DNA of 64,000 nt from Mangrovitalea sediminis (lineage in GTDB: Bacteria; Pseudomonadota; Gammaproteobacteria; Pseudomonadales; Oleiphilaceae): assembly GCF_002514725.1 (NCBI RefSeq), contig NZ_NTLB01000006.1, positions 186,001-250,000 of the forward strand, written 5' to 3'. The position numbers and the translations under genes were made by a program. Positions 9,790 through 18,229 of the stretch are shown here, one piece after another. How positions within the stretch are numbered: position 1 is the stretch's first letter; each line of letters opens with the position of its first letter. A model generated the notes under the pieces. It ran no database searches, was not told the DNA's origin, and saw only the letters and a program-made list of their open reading frames with translations.

Positions 9790-11079
9790 TCAGGACAGCG
9801 GCGCTGCCCCCACCTGAATCCGACGTGCAACGCCGGTAAAGGCAAAATCAACCTCAGGAATCTTGCCGTCGATAATATCTGCAATCGATCGCGCAGACCC
9901 GCAGGAATGCGTCCAGCCCAAGGTACCGTGCCCCGTATTCAGGAATAAGTTGGATAAACGGCTACGGCCGATGTAGGGGACGTTGGAAGGCGTCGTGGGG
10001 CGCAGTCCTGTCCAGAACTCCGCCTGTTGCCAATCACCCCCCTGGGGGAAAATCTCCGATGCACGGCGGACGATAGCCTGACAACGCTTGCGGTTCAGGT
10101 CGACTCCATACCCATTCAGTTCCGCCGTCCCCGCGATGCGTAAGCGATTCCCCAAGCGGGAATAGACCAGCTTGAACTCGTCGTCGGTCAAACTGACCTG
10201 ATAAGCGTTCTCCTCCTGCTTGACCGGCACGGTAACCGAATAACCTTTCGCCGGATAGATGTTCAGATGAACCCCCAGCGGTCGTGCAATCAGAGGACTG
10301 AAGCTCCCCAAGCTCAGAACATAGGCATCGCCCTTGACCACCTGATGTCCGCCATCGACGATCACTCGGACACCATCCACCCTGTCACCCAGGCGATCGA
10401 GACCTACAATCTGAGTCCCGAAACGGAATTCCGCCCCGGCTTCCGCGGCCAGGGATGCGAGCTCCCGCGTAAATTTCCTGGCGTCGCCGGACTCGTCGGC
10501 CTCGGTGTAGGTTGCTCCGGCAATCTGCCGCTCGATTCCCTTGAGAGACGGTTCCAGCCGAACGGCCTCCTGCGCGTCCACCACACGGCGATCGCAACCG
10601 AACTCCCGCATCAGCCGCGCAGGCTCCAACGCACCTTCGAACTCTTGAGGATTGGTGTAGAAGTGCAGGATACCCCGTTCCAAATGGTCGTATTCGATAC
10701 CGGTATCGCGGCGCAGGGCCTGCAGCGTTTCGCGGCTGTAGGTGCCCAGATTGAGCATCTGAATAATATTATGGCGGGTTCGTGCCGCCCGGCATTCCAT
10801 CAGAAAACGCAGTCCCCAGCGCCACTGGGCCGGATCGGCCCGCAACCGGAACAGCAGCGGCGCATCCTCATGGAACAGCCATTTGAGGACTTTCAGAGGG
10901 GCTGAGGGATTGGCCCAAGGCTCGGCATGGGAGACCGAAATCTGCCCACCGTTCGCGTAACTGGTTTCCTGGGCGGGGCCTGTCTGACGATCCAAAACCG
11001 TTACCTGATGTCCGGCCTTCTGCAGAAACCAGGCCGTGGTTGTTCCAACGACCCCCGCACCCAGCACCACAACATGCAT
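9790..11079 (-). CDS. dadA: D-amino acid dehydrogenase, FAD-dependent
   Basis: Oxidises D-alanine and other D-amino acids to 2-oxo acids at the inner membrane, passing electrons to quinone. The 429 residues start with the dinucleotide-binding fold VVVLGAGVVGTTTAWFL (GxGxxG at 7-12) and include the DAO-family pattern TGLRPTTPSNVPYIG and the C-terminal NTGHGTLGWTHSCGSA that closes the FAD site. Length matches E. coli DadA. A strong AAGGAGG precedes the start. No alanine racemase gene is adjacent. The next gene upstream is divergent, 229 bp away. Confidence 0.93.
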   Translation of the reverse strand: MHVVVLGAGVVGTTTAWFLQKAGHQVTVLDRQTGPAQETSYANGGQISVSHAEPWANPSAPLKVLKWLFHEDAPLLFRLRADPAQWRWGLRFLMECRAARTRHNIIQMLNLGTYSRETLQALRRDTGIEYDHLERGILHFYTNPQEFEGALEPARLMREFGCDRRVVDAQEAVRLEPSLKGIERQIAGATYTEADESGDARKFTRELASLAAEAGAEFRFGTQIVGLDRLGDRVDGVRVIVDGGHQVVKGDAYVLSLGSFSPLIARPLGVHLNIYPAKGYSVTVPVKQEENAYQVSLTDDEFKLVYSRLGNRLRIAGTAELNGYGVDLNRKRCQAIVRRASEIFPQGGDWQQAEFWTGLRPTTPSNVPYIGRSRLSNLFLNTGHGTLGWTHSCGSARSIADIIDGKIPEVDFAFTGVARRIQVGAAPLS

Positions 11080-11308
11080 TACAGACCTCCTTGAGGTGAG
11101 CAGCGCTACTCACCGGTACTTGCTGACAACGGTTCACGCCTGCAACCCTGGCCAGGATGCATGCGCAGACCGGGACGTGTTAACGTGGACACCATCCCGC
11201 GCACGTCATCGCGGGCGCCAGAGCATCCGAATCCTGTTTCAGAATAAATCGCTTACCGAGAAGACCTGCGCGTTTTGGCAGGCCTCTTTGAAGCCGGGAG
11301 GTTACCCC

Positions 11309-11956
11309 ATGAAAACACTTCGCATCGACATCGTGTCGGATGTCGTCTGTCCTTGGTGCATCATTGGCTTCAAGCGACTCTCGCAAGCCATGGAGAGTGT
11401 GGCAGACGAATGTCGCTTCGAAATAGCCTGGCATCCCTTTGAGCTCAATCCGCAACTGGGGCCGGAAGGCGAAAACGCCGATGAGCATCTGGCGCGGAAG
11501 TATGGCATTGGGCCAGAGGAAGTCGCTCGAAACCGCCAGCATATTACCGATATGGGTCGACGCCTGGGTTTCCGGTTCCATTATGACGCCGACCGGAAGG
11601 TCTACAACACCTTTGACGCTCACCGTATCCTGTATTGGGCACAGGAACAAGGGAACCAGACGGATATCAGCCTGGCCTTATTCGAAGCCTACTTTTCAGA
11701 CGGACTCAATCCCTCTGCACCGGAGGTTCTGACCTCCATCGCCGAGCGGCTTGGCCTGAATGCCCAGCGTGTGAGTGCAATTCTGGAAAGCGATGATTAT
11801 GCCGATGCCGTGCGGGATGCGGAAGACCACTATCGGCGAATGGGCATACAGGCCGTGCCAGCCTATATCATCAACGAACGCTACCTGATTTCAGGCGGCC
11901 AGGAGCCTGATGTATTCATACAGGCATTCCGTCAGATCGCCAGCGAGGCCGCCTGA
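11309..11956 (+). CDS. DsbA-family oxidoreductase, FrnE-like
   Basis: A thioredoxin-fold protein with 215 residues. The redox motif CPWC is at residues 14-17, right after the first strand. A helical insert (about 60-150) and the cis-proline segment GIQAVPAYIINERYLISG follow. There is no signal peptide, so it acts in the cytoplasm, unlike true DsbA. Relatives are annotated as FrnE, 2-hydroxychromene-2-carboxylate isomerase-like, or polyketide-related isomerases; the CPWC motif favours a disulfide oxidoreductase role. I chose ATG 11309 because GGGAGG lies eight bases upstream; longer in-frame starts have no support. Confidence 0.85.
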   Translation: MKTLRIDIVSDVVCPWCIIGFKRLSQAMESVADECRFEIAWHPFELNPQLGPEGENADEHLARKYGIGPEEVARNRQHITDMGRRLGFRFHYDADRKVYNTFDAHRILYWAQEQGNQTDISLALFEAYFSDGLNPSAPEVLTSIAERLGLNAQRVSAILESDDYADAVRDAEDHYRRMGIQAVPAYIINERYLISGGQEPDVFIQAFRQIASEAA

Positions 11957-12103
11957 CGGCGCCTCTATACAGGCTGTCAGAATGGGACAAACTGAACGAT
12001 AACCCACGCCCTCGGCACACTGCGTGATAAGCTCGAAGGGAAAAGAGTTTAACGGCGCCGGGCCCCGGCACCGTCTTCGCGTATCGACACCGGAGTCCCC
12101 CCA

Positions 12104-13153
12104 ATGCCCCAGCATCCAGCGGCGCTTGCCGATGCCCTCCTAGAACGGCATGTTCAATACGAACTCAGTCGTTTGAGCGGCAAACGGTTTCTCAGCGATG
12201 CCCGCAAAGAAGTCGACGATCTTTATGCACACCTGCCCGACGTTACCCTGAATGACGTTGTCAGCGCAGACAGCATCATGGGTGTCATCCAGCGCAAAGT
12301 GATCGATCTCGACATTGAGGGCGGCATCCCGGAACTGGCTGGCGAGCTGGCGCGCCAGCTCTATGGTTCTGAAAACCACCGGGGAACCACCCTCCAGGAT
12401 GTCATCAGCGACCAGCAGGTCGATGCCTTTATCGACGAAACCCTGCTGTTGAGAGCCCATCGCGAGCGCGTGGTTAACGGTGTCCTGTCCCACCCCGTCT
12501 ATGCAGAGCTTGTCTCGAACATTCTGTACAACGGGATCATCAACTATATCTATGAAGGAAACCTGATCAGTAAGAACGTTCCCGGTGTCAGCCCGATGAT
12601 GAAGTTCGGCGCGCGAATGTTCAGCAAGGCCGCACCCGGACTGGATTCCGCTGTCGAGAAGAACCTCAAGGCCTATATCGCCCGCAATACCCAGTTTATC
12701 GTCAAGCAAAGTGAAGCTTTCCTGAACCATTCGCTCACCGACGACCAACTCCGGGAGTCAGCGAACGACCTCTGGGATAAGGTGCGAGACCGCACGCTGG
12801 GCGACCTCCAGGACGGCATGGACGACATCGAACTCAGCGAATTCATTGTCCTGGGCTACGAATTCTGGCTGGCCTTCCGAAAAACCCCTTACTTTGCCGG
12901 AGCCTGCCGCACTGTCGTCGACGCATTCTTTAAGCGCTACGGCGACCGACCGCTCGCAGAACTGATTGCCGATGTGGGGGTTAGTGCGGAAATGGTCATG
13001 GCGGAAATCGAGGTTTTCGCGCCACCGATCATCAAACAAATGAAGCGTTCCGGACATCTGGAGGCACTGTTACGTCGCCGGCTGGAGCCCTTCTACCGCT
13101 CGGATGCCGTCAAGCGCCTGCTTGCAGGCGAGCCGGACGGCCAGAAAGGCTGA
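12104..13153 (+). CDS. Conserved hypothetical protein (349 residues)
   Basis: I do not recognise a named family. The protein is cytoplasmic in character: no signal peptide, mostly helical, and acidic. Notable stretches are SADSIMGVIQRKVIDLDIEGGIPEL and VNGVLSHPVYAELVSNILYN early on, then GMDDIELSEFIVLGYEFW and YFAGACRTVVDAFFKRYG later. A GGAG lies 8-9 bases before the ATG. Codon use and GC content match the neighbours, so the gene looks native. It ends 1 bp before the stop of the opposing 118-residue gene. Related proteins appear to be common in Marinobacter-like bacteria, but this is memory, not a search. Confidence 0.8.
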   Translation: MPQHPAALADALLERHVQYELSRLSGKRFLSDARKEVDDLYAHLPDVTLNDVVSADSIMGVIQRKVIDLDIEGGIPELAGELARQLYGSENHRGTTLQDVISDQQVDAFIDETLLLRAHRERVVNGVLSHPVYAELVSNILYNGIINYIYEGNLISKNVPGVSPMMKFGARMFSKAAPGLDSAVEKNLKAYIARNTQFIVKQSEAFLNHSLTDDQLRESANDLWDKVRDRTLGDLQDGMDDIELSEFIVLGYEFWLAFRKTPYFAGACRTVVDAFFKRYGDRPLAELIADVGVSAEMVMAEIEVFAPPIIKQMKRSGHLEALLRRRLEPFYRSDAVKRLLAGEPDGQKG

Positions 13154-13154
13154 G

Positions 13155-13511
13155 TCAGGGTTTGTTGACAGCGGGAAGACGATTGGATCGTTTGTCTTCC
13201 CAGTCAAGATCGTGCGGGTTGTACCACCCCATTCCACGTAGTACCTGCCGCCGGGTACTGTCGGAAAGCGTGGGCCAAAGATTCTGAAAGTCTTCAAGAC
13301 CACGCTCACGCCGCTGCGCCATCTTGCTCTGAAGCTTATTGATCATGCCAGGCAAACGTAACGCCTCGCCCAACTGCCCTGGCACAATGACTTCCTGTCC
13401 AAGTATTTTTTTACGGTGCGTACGCCGCGCCAATACAGCCTTCAACGACAAAGCAGCTTCCAGCGCCGTTTCCGTGTCAAATTCAGGTTGTTCCACGAGA
13501 TTGCTCGGCAT
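13155..13511 (-). CDS. Conserved hypothetical protein (118 residues)
   Basis: A small, basic, soluble protein with no recognised domain. The centre is rich in charged residues (ARRTHRKKILGQEV, NKLQSKMAQRRERGLEDF), and the C-terminal half has SDSTRRQVLRGMGWYNPHDLDWEDK. Strong SD sequence is absent before ATG 13511. It converges on the 349-residue gene with only 1 bp between the stops. Coding is supported by length and by codon use like the neighbours. Confidence 0.6.
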   Translation of the reverse strand: MPSNLVEQPEFDTETALEAALSLKAVLARRTHRKKILGQEVIVPGQLGEALRLPGMINKLQSKMAQRRERGLEDFQNLWPTLSDSTRRQVLRGMGWYNPHDLDWEDKRSNRLPAVNKP

Positions 13512-13748
13512 AGGTCAAATCAAGCGAATCCGATCACTATACCCCGATCAAGTCGGAATTTCCCATGCCCGGCGTCAATATGGCGGTGAAAATTGGCCCG
13601 GGCGGGTTAGACCGCAGTAAGACGATAGTCTAGGATAAAAACACAAGAAGTTTCAGGGGAAAGTCATTTGGCGCCAGTTTCGATAGGCGCAGCAACGGCG
13701 CTCTCCCCTGATCGCGCTTTTCGATGATCGTCATACCAGGAGGAATCA

Positions 13749-14198
13749 ATGACGTTCAAACAACAAAAACACGCTTTAACCATGGCCGTCGCCGGCATTC
13801 TGTTCGGCACGCTTACTATGCCGGCATCTGCAGAGCCCAGCAAACAGGAAATTTTCGCCGCACAAAATGCGCTTTACGGTGCAGGTTTCGACATTGGTAA
13901 AGCCGATGGCATGATGGGATCGACACTCCACGCTGCCATCAAGAAATTCCAGGAGAGCCAATCAGGCCTGCAGGCAACGGGAGACCTGGATGGTGCCACG
14001 CTTGCAGCACTAGGCGTGTCAGAAGGCGGAGGCAGTACAGACAGTATGGCCGCGACAGCCCCGGCCGCAACCAAACAGGCTGCGCCGGCAGTAGTGACAC
14101 CCAAGCCCGTTGCAGAAAAGCCCGTACAAGCAACCGAGCAGCCCAAGGCCGCAGAAAAGCCAAAGAAGAAAGAAGAACACCACTGGTGGAACTTCTGA
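13749..14198 (+). CDS. Secreted peptidoglycan-binding-domain protein
   Basis: The 149-residue protein has a clear signal peptide (residues 1-28, cleavage near PASA-EP). A single PG_binding_1-type domain (about 30-95) follows, with ALYGAGFDIGKADGMMGSTLHAAIKKFQ and the repeat-like LQATGDLDGATLAALG. The rest is an alanine/proline/lysine-rich linker that ends in the odd aromatic tail EEHHWWNF. There is no catalytic domain, so a wall-binding or scaffold role is likely. AGGAGG precedes the ATG and a strong terminator follows the stop, so it is probably monocistronic. Confidence 0.85.
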   Translation: MTFKQQKHALTMAVAGILFGTLTMPASAEPSKQEIFAAQNALYGAGFDIGKADGMMGSTLHAAIKKFQESQSGLQATGDLDGATLAALGVSEGGGSTDSMAATAPAATKQAAPAVVTPKPVAEKPVQATEQPKAAEKPKKKEEHHWWNF

Positions 14199-14247
14199 CC
14201 GGCAACATACGGCTCAGTACAGAAATATCCCGAACAAGGGATACCCA

Positions 14248-14271
14248 AAAGGGAGGCGAAAGCCTCCCTTT
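14248..14271 (+). terminator. Rho-independent terminator of the peptidoglycan-binding gene
   Basis: A perfect 10-bp stem, AAAGGGAGGC and GCCTCCCTTT, closes a GAAA tetraloop, followed by CTATTTG. It lies 50 bp after the stop codon. Confidence 0.85.
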
Positions 14272-14363
14272 CTATTTGTGACCACTAACCCATTGGTGAA
14301 TGGGCGGATTATGGGGGCGCACGGTCAAGAGACAGAAAGTTCCTCAGCCTCTCCGGTAACTAG

Positions 14364-15287
14364 CTACTGGCTGGCGATCTGATGCTCCTGCATATCCCGC
14401 TCCGCCGCATAGCGTCTCGCAGCGTTCGGCACCCTGCCCCCCCGCCCTGTCGCCAGCCAGCGCTTGATACGCGAAACATCTCCTATGGGGGTACGTTTGC
14501 CCAGGGAATCCAGCAACACGATTCCCAGGGGCCGATGATCGACCTGTGCCAACATGACGAGGCAGCGCCCCGCATCATCGGTAAATCCGGTTTTACTGAC
14601 CGAGATATTCCATCGCTCACCCCGCACCAAGGGGTTGGTATTGTAAAATGGCAGCGCATAACGAGGATGCTTGAAGTGCGCCAGCTCGTTGGGGGTGGTC
14701 GTAAACTCATGAATCAGCGGATAGTGGGCTGCAGCACTCAACATCCGGCGCAGGTCGCTCGCGGTTGAAACGTTTTCCTGCGAGAGCCCCGTCGGCTCGA
14801 CAAAATGGGAATGATTCATCCCCAGCGCTTCCGCTTTCGCGTTCATCGCCGCTACAAATGCATCCATCCCCCCCGGATAATGCCGCGCCAGACTGGCAGC
14901 CGCGCGATTTTCCGAAGACATTAAAGCCAGCTTCAGCAAGCCTTTCCGGCTCATGATGCTACCGGGACGAATACGGGAGAAATGTCCCCTCGTCGCTTCG
15001 ATATCCGGCTTACCAACATCAAGCTTCTCATTTAGGGGTAACTTTGCATCAAGCACCACCATCGCCGTCATGAGCTTGCTGACAGAAGCAATCGGCACCA
15101 CGACATCAGGGTTTTTCGCATACAGGACTTCACCGGTTCTGCGATCGAAAACGACAGCATTCACAGACGCCAGCTGTAAATGTGCCGGATCCGGAAAGGC
15201 CCGCTCGGACTCCCCCGCTAAAACAGGATTAGCCCAGCCAACACAAACACCAGCCAGCAATGCGACCGCGAGGATTATGCGTTTCAT
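14364..15287 (-). CDS. pbpG: D-alanyl-D-alanine endopeptidase, PBP7/PbpG type
   Basis: A low-molecular-weight penicillin-binding protein of the DacA family that cuts D-Ala-mDAP cross-links or terminal D-Ala in the periplasm. The 307 residues begin with a signal peptide (about 1-24, VLAGES). All three active-site motifs are visible: S68-x-x-K71 in ASVSKLM, SEN at 125-127, and KTG in NISVSKTGFTDDAG. There is no long C-terminal anchoring domain, which fits PbpG rather than DacA. The peptidoglycan-binding gene lies on its downstream side but on the opposite strand. Confidence 0.92.
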   Translation of the reverse strand: MKRIILAVALLAGVCVGWANPVLAGESERAFPDPAHLQLASVNAVVFDRRTGEVLYAKNPDVVVPIASVSKLMTAMVVLDAKLPLNEKLDVGKPDIEATRGHFSRIRPGSIMSRKGLLKLALMSSENRAAASLARHYPGGMDAFVAAMNAKAEALGMNHSHFVEPTGLSQENVSTASDLRRMLSAAAHYPLIHEFTTTPNELAHFKHPRYALPFYNTNPLVRGERWNISVSKTGFTDDAGRCLVMLAQVDHRPLGIVLLDSLGKRTPIGDVSRIKRWLATGRGGRVPNAARRYAAERDMQEHQIASQ

Positions 15288-15449
15288 AAAGGGTGTATAG
15301 CCCCATCAATGTGGACAGGAGATCAGGAAGAGCCGCGCTATTTTATGGACTTCCGCACCTTCAGCATAGCCCATAACGCCATTTAAAACAGGCCGCTATC
15401 GGATGAAACAGGCCAGGAGCCTCCCTCGGCAAGACGATTGAGTCGATCG

Positions 15450-16352
15450 TTAAGGAAGAAACAGGCTCGCTTCGTCGATTTGCCGACACAGCTCCAACCA
15501 GCGCTCGATACCTGCACTACGGTATTTTTCGCGATGGAGGATGAAGTAAAACTGACGCTTGAAATCTTTCCCCGGCGTCTTGAGCGGCACCAGGCTGCCA
15601 CGCCGAAAAGCCTCGACCAGAGTAACTCGGGAAAGACAACTGATACCGATTCGGGCTTCCACCGCCCGTTTGATGGCTTCGGTGTGCTGCAACTCCAGCA
15701 ATATGTTCATCTGCGGCAGGATGCCGTGCATGGCGCGCTCGAAGGTCTGTCGCGTACCGGACCCACGCTCACGCATGATCCAGACCGCGTCGAGCAAGTC
15801 ACTTTCCTCCAGGGATCCATGCGCAGCCAGTGGGTGTTCCGGGGCGCAAAAAACCACGAGTTCATCCCTTCGCCACGGAAGAACCTCAAGCTGCGGCTCA
15901 TTCAACTCGCCTTCGATCAGACCTACGTCAAGTTCAAAGTTGCTCACTCGGCGTACAATAGACGCTGTGTTGGCGACATCCAGCTGTACGCTGGCGCCTG
16001 GCTGTTCCCGCATGTAAGCGGCCATGATGTTGACAGCCAGATAGTTGCCGATGGTTAGCGTCGCCCCTACTTTCAGGGGACCGAGGTCGGCGTGCTGTCC
16101 CAGTGCCAGCTCGAGTTCACGCGCACGTTCAAGCAACGCCTCGACCCGCGGTCGGAGCAGCCGCCCCAACTCGTTAATCTGCAGACGCTTGCCCACACGG
16201 TCGAACAAACGAATATCGAATTGATGCTCCAGGTCGCGCAAGGCGCTGCTCGCCGCCGACTGGGACATGGACAGGCTTTCAGCCGCCCGAGTGATGTTTT
16301 CGTAGTGCGCGGCCGCCAGGAAGACTTCAAGTTGACGCAAGGTATAATGCAT
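15450..16352 (-). CDS. finR: LysR-family regulator next to fpr, FinR-like
   Basis: A 300-residue LysR-type regulator. The winged helix (residues 1-60) has LRQLEVFLAAAHYENITRAAESLSMSQSAASSAL in two parts, and a substrate-binding-protein-like effector domain fills the rest. In Pseudomonas the LysR gene divergent from fpr is FinR, which activates fpr during oxidative stress; the same divergent arrangement is seen here with 122 bp between the starts, so I infer the same job. The effector is not evident. Start ATG 16352 is followed immediately upstream by a palindrome that could be an autoregulatory site. Confidence 0.8.
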   Translation of the reverse strand: MHYTLRQLEVFLAAAHYENITRAAESLSMSQSAASSALRDLEHQFDIRLFDRVGKRLQINELGRLLRPRVEALLERARELELALGQHADLGPLKVGATLTIGNYLAVNIMAAYMREQPGASVQLDVANTASIVRRVSNFELDVGLIEGELNEPQLEVLPWRRDELVVFCAPEHPLAAHGSLEESDLLDAVWIMRERGSGTRQTFERAMHGILPQMNILLELQHTEAIKRAVEARIGISCLSRVTLVEAFRRGSLVPLKTPGKDFKRQFYFILHREKYRSAGIERWLELCRQIDEASLFLP

Positions 16353-16353
16353 T

Positions 16354-16368
16354 ATCGGTTTTTCCGAT
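16354..16368. promoter_or_regulatory. Inverted repeat at the LysR gene start
   Basis: ATCGG-N5-CCGAT, a perfect 5-bp inverted repeat directly upstream of the LysR start codon. It is placed for autorepression by the LysR protein; this is inferred from position. Confidence 0.4.
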
Positions 16369-16390
16369 TAGCGAAATCACCATTACCCAT

Positions 16391-16420
16391 TTAACCGATA
16401 GGTTAGCTTCTGGTTATAAT
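16391..16420 (+). promoter_or_regulatory. fpr promoter with overlapping inverted repeat
   Basis: A consensus -10 TATAAT at 16415-16420 lies 18 bp after a weak -35 TTAACC (16391-16396). The -35 is overlapped by TAACC-GATA-GGTTA at 16392-16405. A perfect -10 with a poor -35 and a LysR-sized palindrome on it fits an activator-dependent promoter. Transcription would begin near 16427. Confidence 0.6.
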
Positions 16421-16474
16421 GCGCGCAATTTAAATTACCAACTGGCCAAATGATCGATTGGAGTGAACTCGCTC

Positions 16475-17248
16475 ATGGCGAACATGAATAAAGAACGCGT
16501 CCTCAGCGTTCATCACTGGAACGATACACTGTTCAGTTTCCGGACCAGCCGTGACCCGGCGTTCCGCTTCAAGAATGGCCACTTCATCATGATCGGCCTT
16601 GAACTTGAAGGCAAACCACTGATGCGCGCTTACAGCATCGCCAGCGCAAACTATGAAGACGAGCTCGAGTTCTTCAGCATCAAAGTGCAGGACGGCCCGC
16701 TGACGAAGCACCTGCAGAACCTGAAGGTCGGTGATGAGATCATCGTCAGCCGAAAGCCGACAGGTACACTGGTGGCCGATCACCTGCTGCCGGGACGTAA
16801 CCTGTACCTCCTTAGCACCGGTACGGGCTTGGCTCCGTTCATGAGCATTATCAAAGACCCGGAAATTTACGAGCGCTTCGATAAAGTGATCCTGACCCAT
16901 GGGGTTCGCTACGTGTCTGAACTCGCCTATCAGGATCTGATCAAGCGTGAGTTGCCGGAACACGAATATTTCGGCGACATCGTCCGCGATAAGCTGATCT
17001 ACTACCCGACCGTTACCCGCGAGCCTTACGAGAACCAGGGCCGTTTGACCGACCTTATGGAAAGCGGAAAGCTGTTCGAAGACATCGGCCTGCCGCCGAT
17101 CAACACCGAAGACGACCGTTTCATGATCTGTGGAAGCCCGAGCATGTTGAAAGATCTGTGCAAGATCCTTGATGCGCAGGGTTTCCAGGAAGCACGCCAT
17201 GGCGATCTCGGTCACTACGTAATCGAGCGAGCTTTCGTCGAGCGCTAA
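16475..17248 (+). CDS. fpr: Ferredoxin/flavodoxin--NADP+ reductase
   Basis: Moves electrons between NADPH and ferredoxin or flavodoxin using FAD, supplying Fe-S cluster repair and oxidative-stress enzymes. The 257 residues contain the FAD-binding RAYSIAS, the NADP-binding STGTGLAPFMSI, the GVR-type loop and MICGSPSML, ending in the aromatic-poor C-terminus AFVER seen in the bacterial subclass. I start at ATG 16475 (MANMNKERVLSVHHWND), since the family begins shortly before ERVLSVHHWND; a GTG at 16463 is less likely. It is divergent from a LysR gene. A strong hairpin terminator follows. Confidence 0.95.
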   Translation: MANMNKERVLSVHHWNDTLFSFRTSRDPAFRFKNGHFIMIGLELEGKPLMRAYSIASANYEDELEFFSIKVQDGPLTKHLQNLKVGDEIIVSRKPTGTLVADHLLPGRNLYLLSTGTGLAPFMSIIKDPEIYERFDKVILTHGVRYVSELAYQDLIKRELPEHEYFGDIVRDKLIYYPTVTREPYENQGRLTDLMESGKLFEDIGLPPINTEDDRFMICGSPSMLKDLCKILDAQGFQEARHGDLGHYVIERAFVER

Positions 17249-17307
17249 TGCTCAGTAAGCTCCCTGCTCTTGCTCCGGTTAATCCGCAGTATCTACCGGA
17301 GACCATA

Positions 17308-17341
17308 AAAAAGGCCCGCCGGAAATCCGGCGGGCCTTTTT
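17308..17341. terminator. Bidirectional terminator between fpr and sucD
   Basis: A stem of GGCCCGCCGG with CCGGCGGGCC, an AAAT loop, flanked by five A on one side and five T on the other. It can stop fpr from the left and the sdh-suc operon from the right. Confidence 0.9.
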
Positions 17342-17356
17342 CGTGTCCGGGCGCTC

Positions 17357-18229
17357 TTACCAGCCGGTCACTTCCTTCAGTGCCTTACCGATGTCAGCCA
17401 GGCTGCGTACGGTTTTAACACCAGCAGATTCCAGCGCCGCGAACTTCTCGGCAGCCGTACCCTTACCACCGGCGATGATGGCGCCAGCATGCCCCATACG
17501 CTTGCCGGGAGGTGCAGTAACACCGGCAATGTAGGAGACAACAGGCTTGGTGACGTTCTCTTTGATGAACTGAGCGGCGTCTTCTTCAGCGTTTCCGCCG
17601 ATCTCACCGATCATGACGATCGCCTCAGTCTGCGGATCTTCCTGAAGCAGCTTCAGGATATCGATGAAGTTGGATCCCGCGATGGGGTCACCACCGATAC
17701 CGACACAGGTGGACTGGCCGAAACCGAAGTCCGTAGTCTGCTTGACCGCTTCATAGGTCAGCGTACCGGAGCGGGAAACGATGCCCACCTTGCCCGGCTT
17801 GTGGATATGACCCGGCATGATACCGATCTTGCACTCGCCCGGCGTGATCACGCCCGGACAGTTCGGACCGATCATGCGCACGCCCTTGCGATCGACGTAT
17901 TCCTTCACGTACAGCATGTCCAGCGTCGGAATGCCTTCAGTGATACAGACGATCAGCTCGATACCGCCGTCAGCCGCTTCCAGGATCGCATCCTTACAGA
18001 ACGGTGCCGGTACGTAGATCACGGACGCCGTTGCGCCAGTTGCTTCAACCGCGTCACGTACAGTATTGAACACCGGCAGGCCCAGGTGCGTAGTGCCGCC
18101 CTTGCCCGGGCTGATACCGCCAACCATCTGGGTGCCATAAGCGATAGCCTGTTCGCTATGGAAGGTGCCCTGGGAGCCAGTGAAGCCCTGGCAGATCACC
18201 TTGGTGTCTTTGTTAATCAGGATACTCAT
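17357..18229 (-). CDS. sucD: Succinyl-CoA synthetase, alpha subunit
   Basis: With SucC it converts succinyl-CoA to succinate, making ATP or GTP. The 290 residues have the CoA-binding Rossmann fold at the N-terminus ([15 protein letters not shown]) and the phosphorylated active-site histidine in [17 protein letters not shown] near residue 246. Length fits the family. The start overlaps the sucC stop by 4 bp, which couples translation of the two subunits. It is the last gene of the operon. Confidence 0.97.
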   Translation of the reverse strand: MSILINKDTKVICQGFTGSQGTFHSEQAIAYGTQMVGGISPGKGGTTHLGLPVFNTVRDAVEATGATASVIYVPAPFCKDAILEAADGGIELIVCITEGIPTLDMLYVKEYVDRKGVRMIGPNCPGVITPGECKIGIMPGHIHKPGKVGIVSRSGTLTYEAVKQTTDFGFGQSTCVGIGGDPIAGSNFIDILKLLQEDPQTEAIVMIGEIGGNAEEDAAQFIKENVTKPVVSYIAGVTAPPGKRMGHAGAIIAGGKGTAAEKFAALESAGVKTVRSLADIGKALKEVTGW

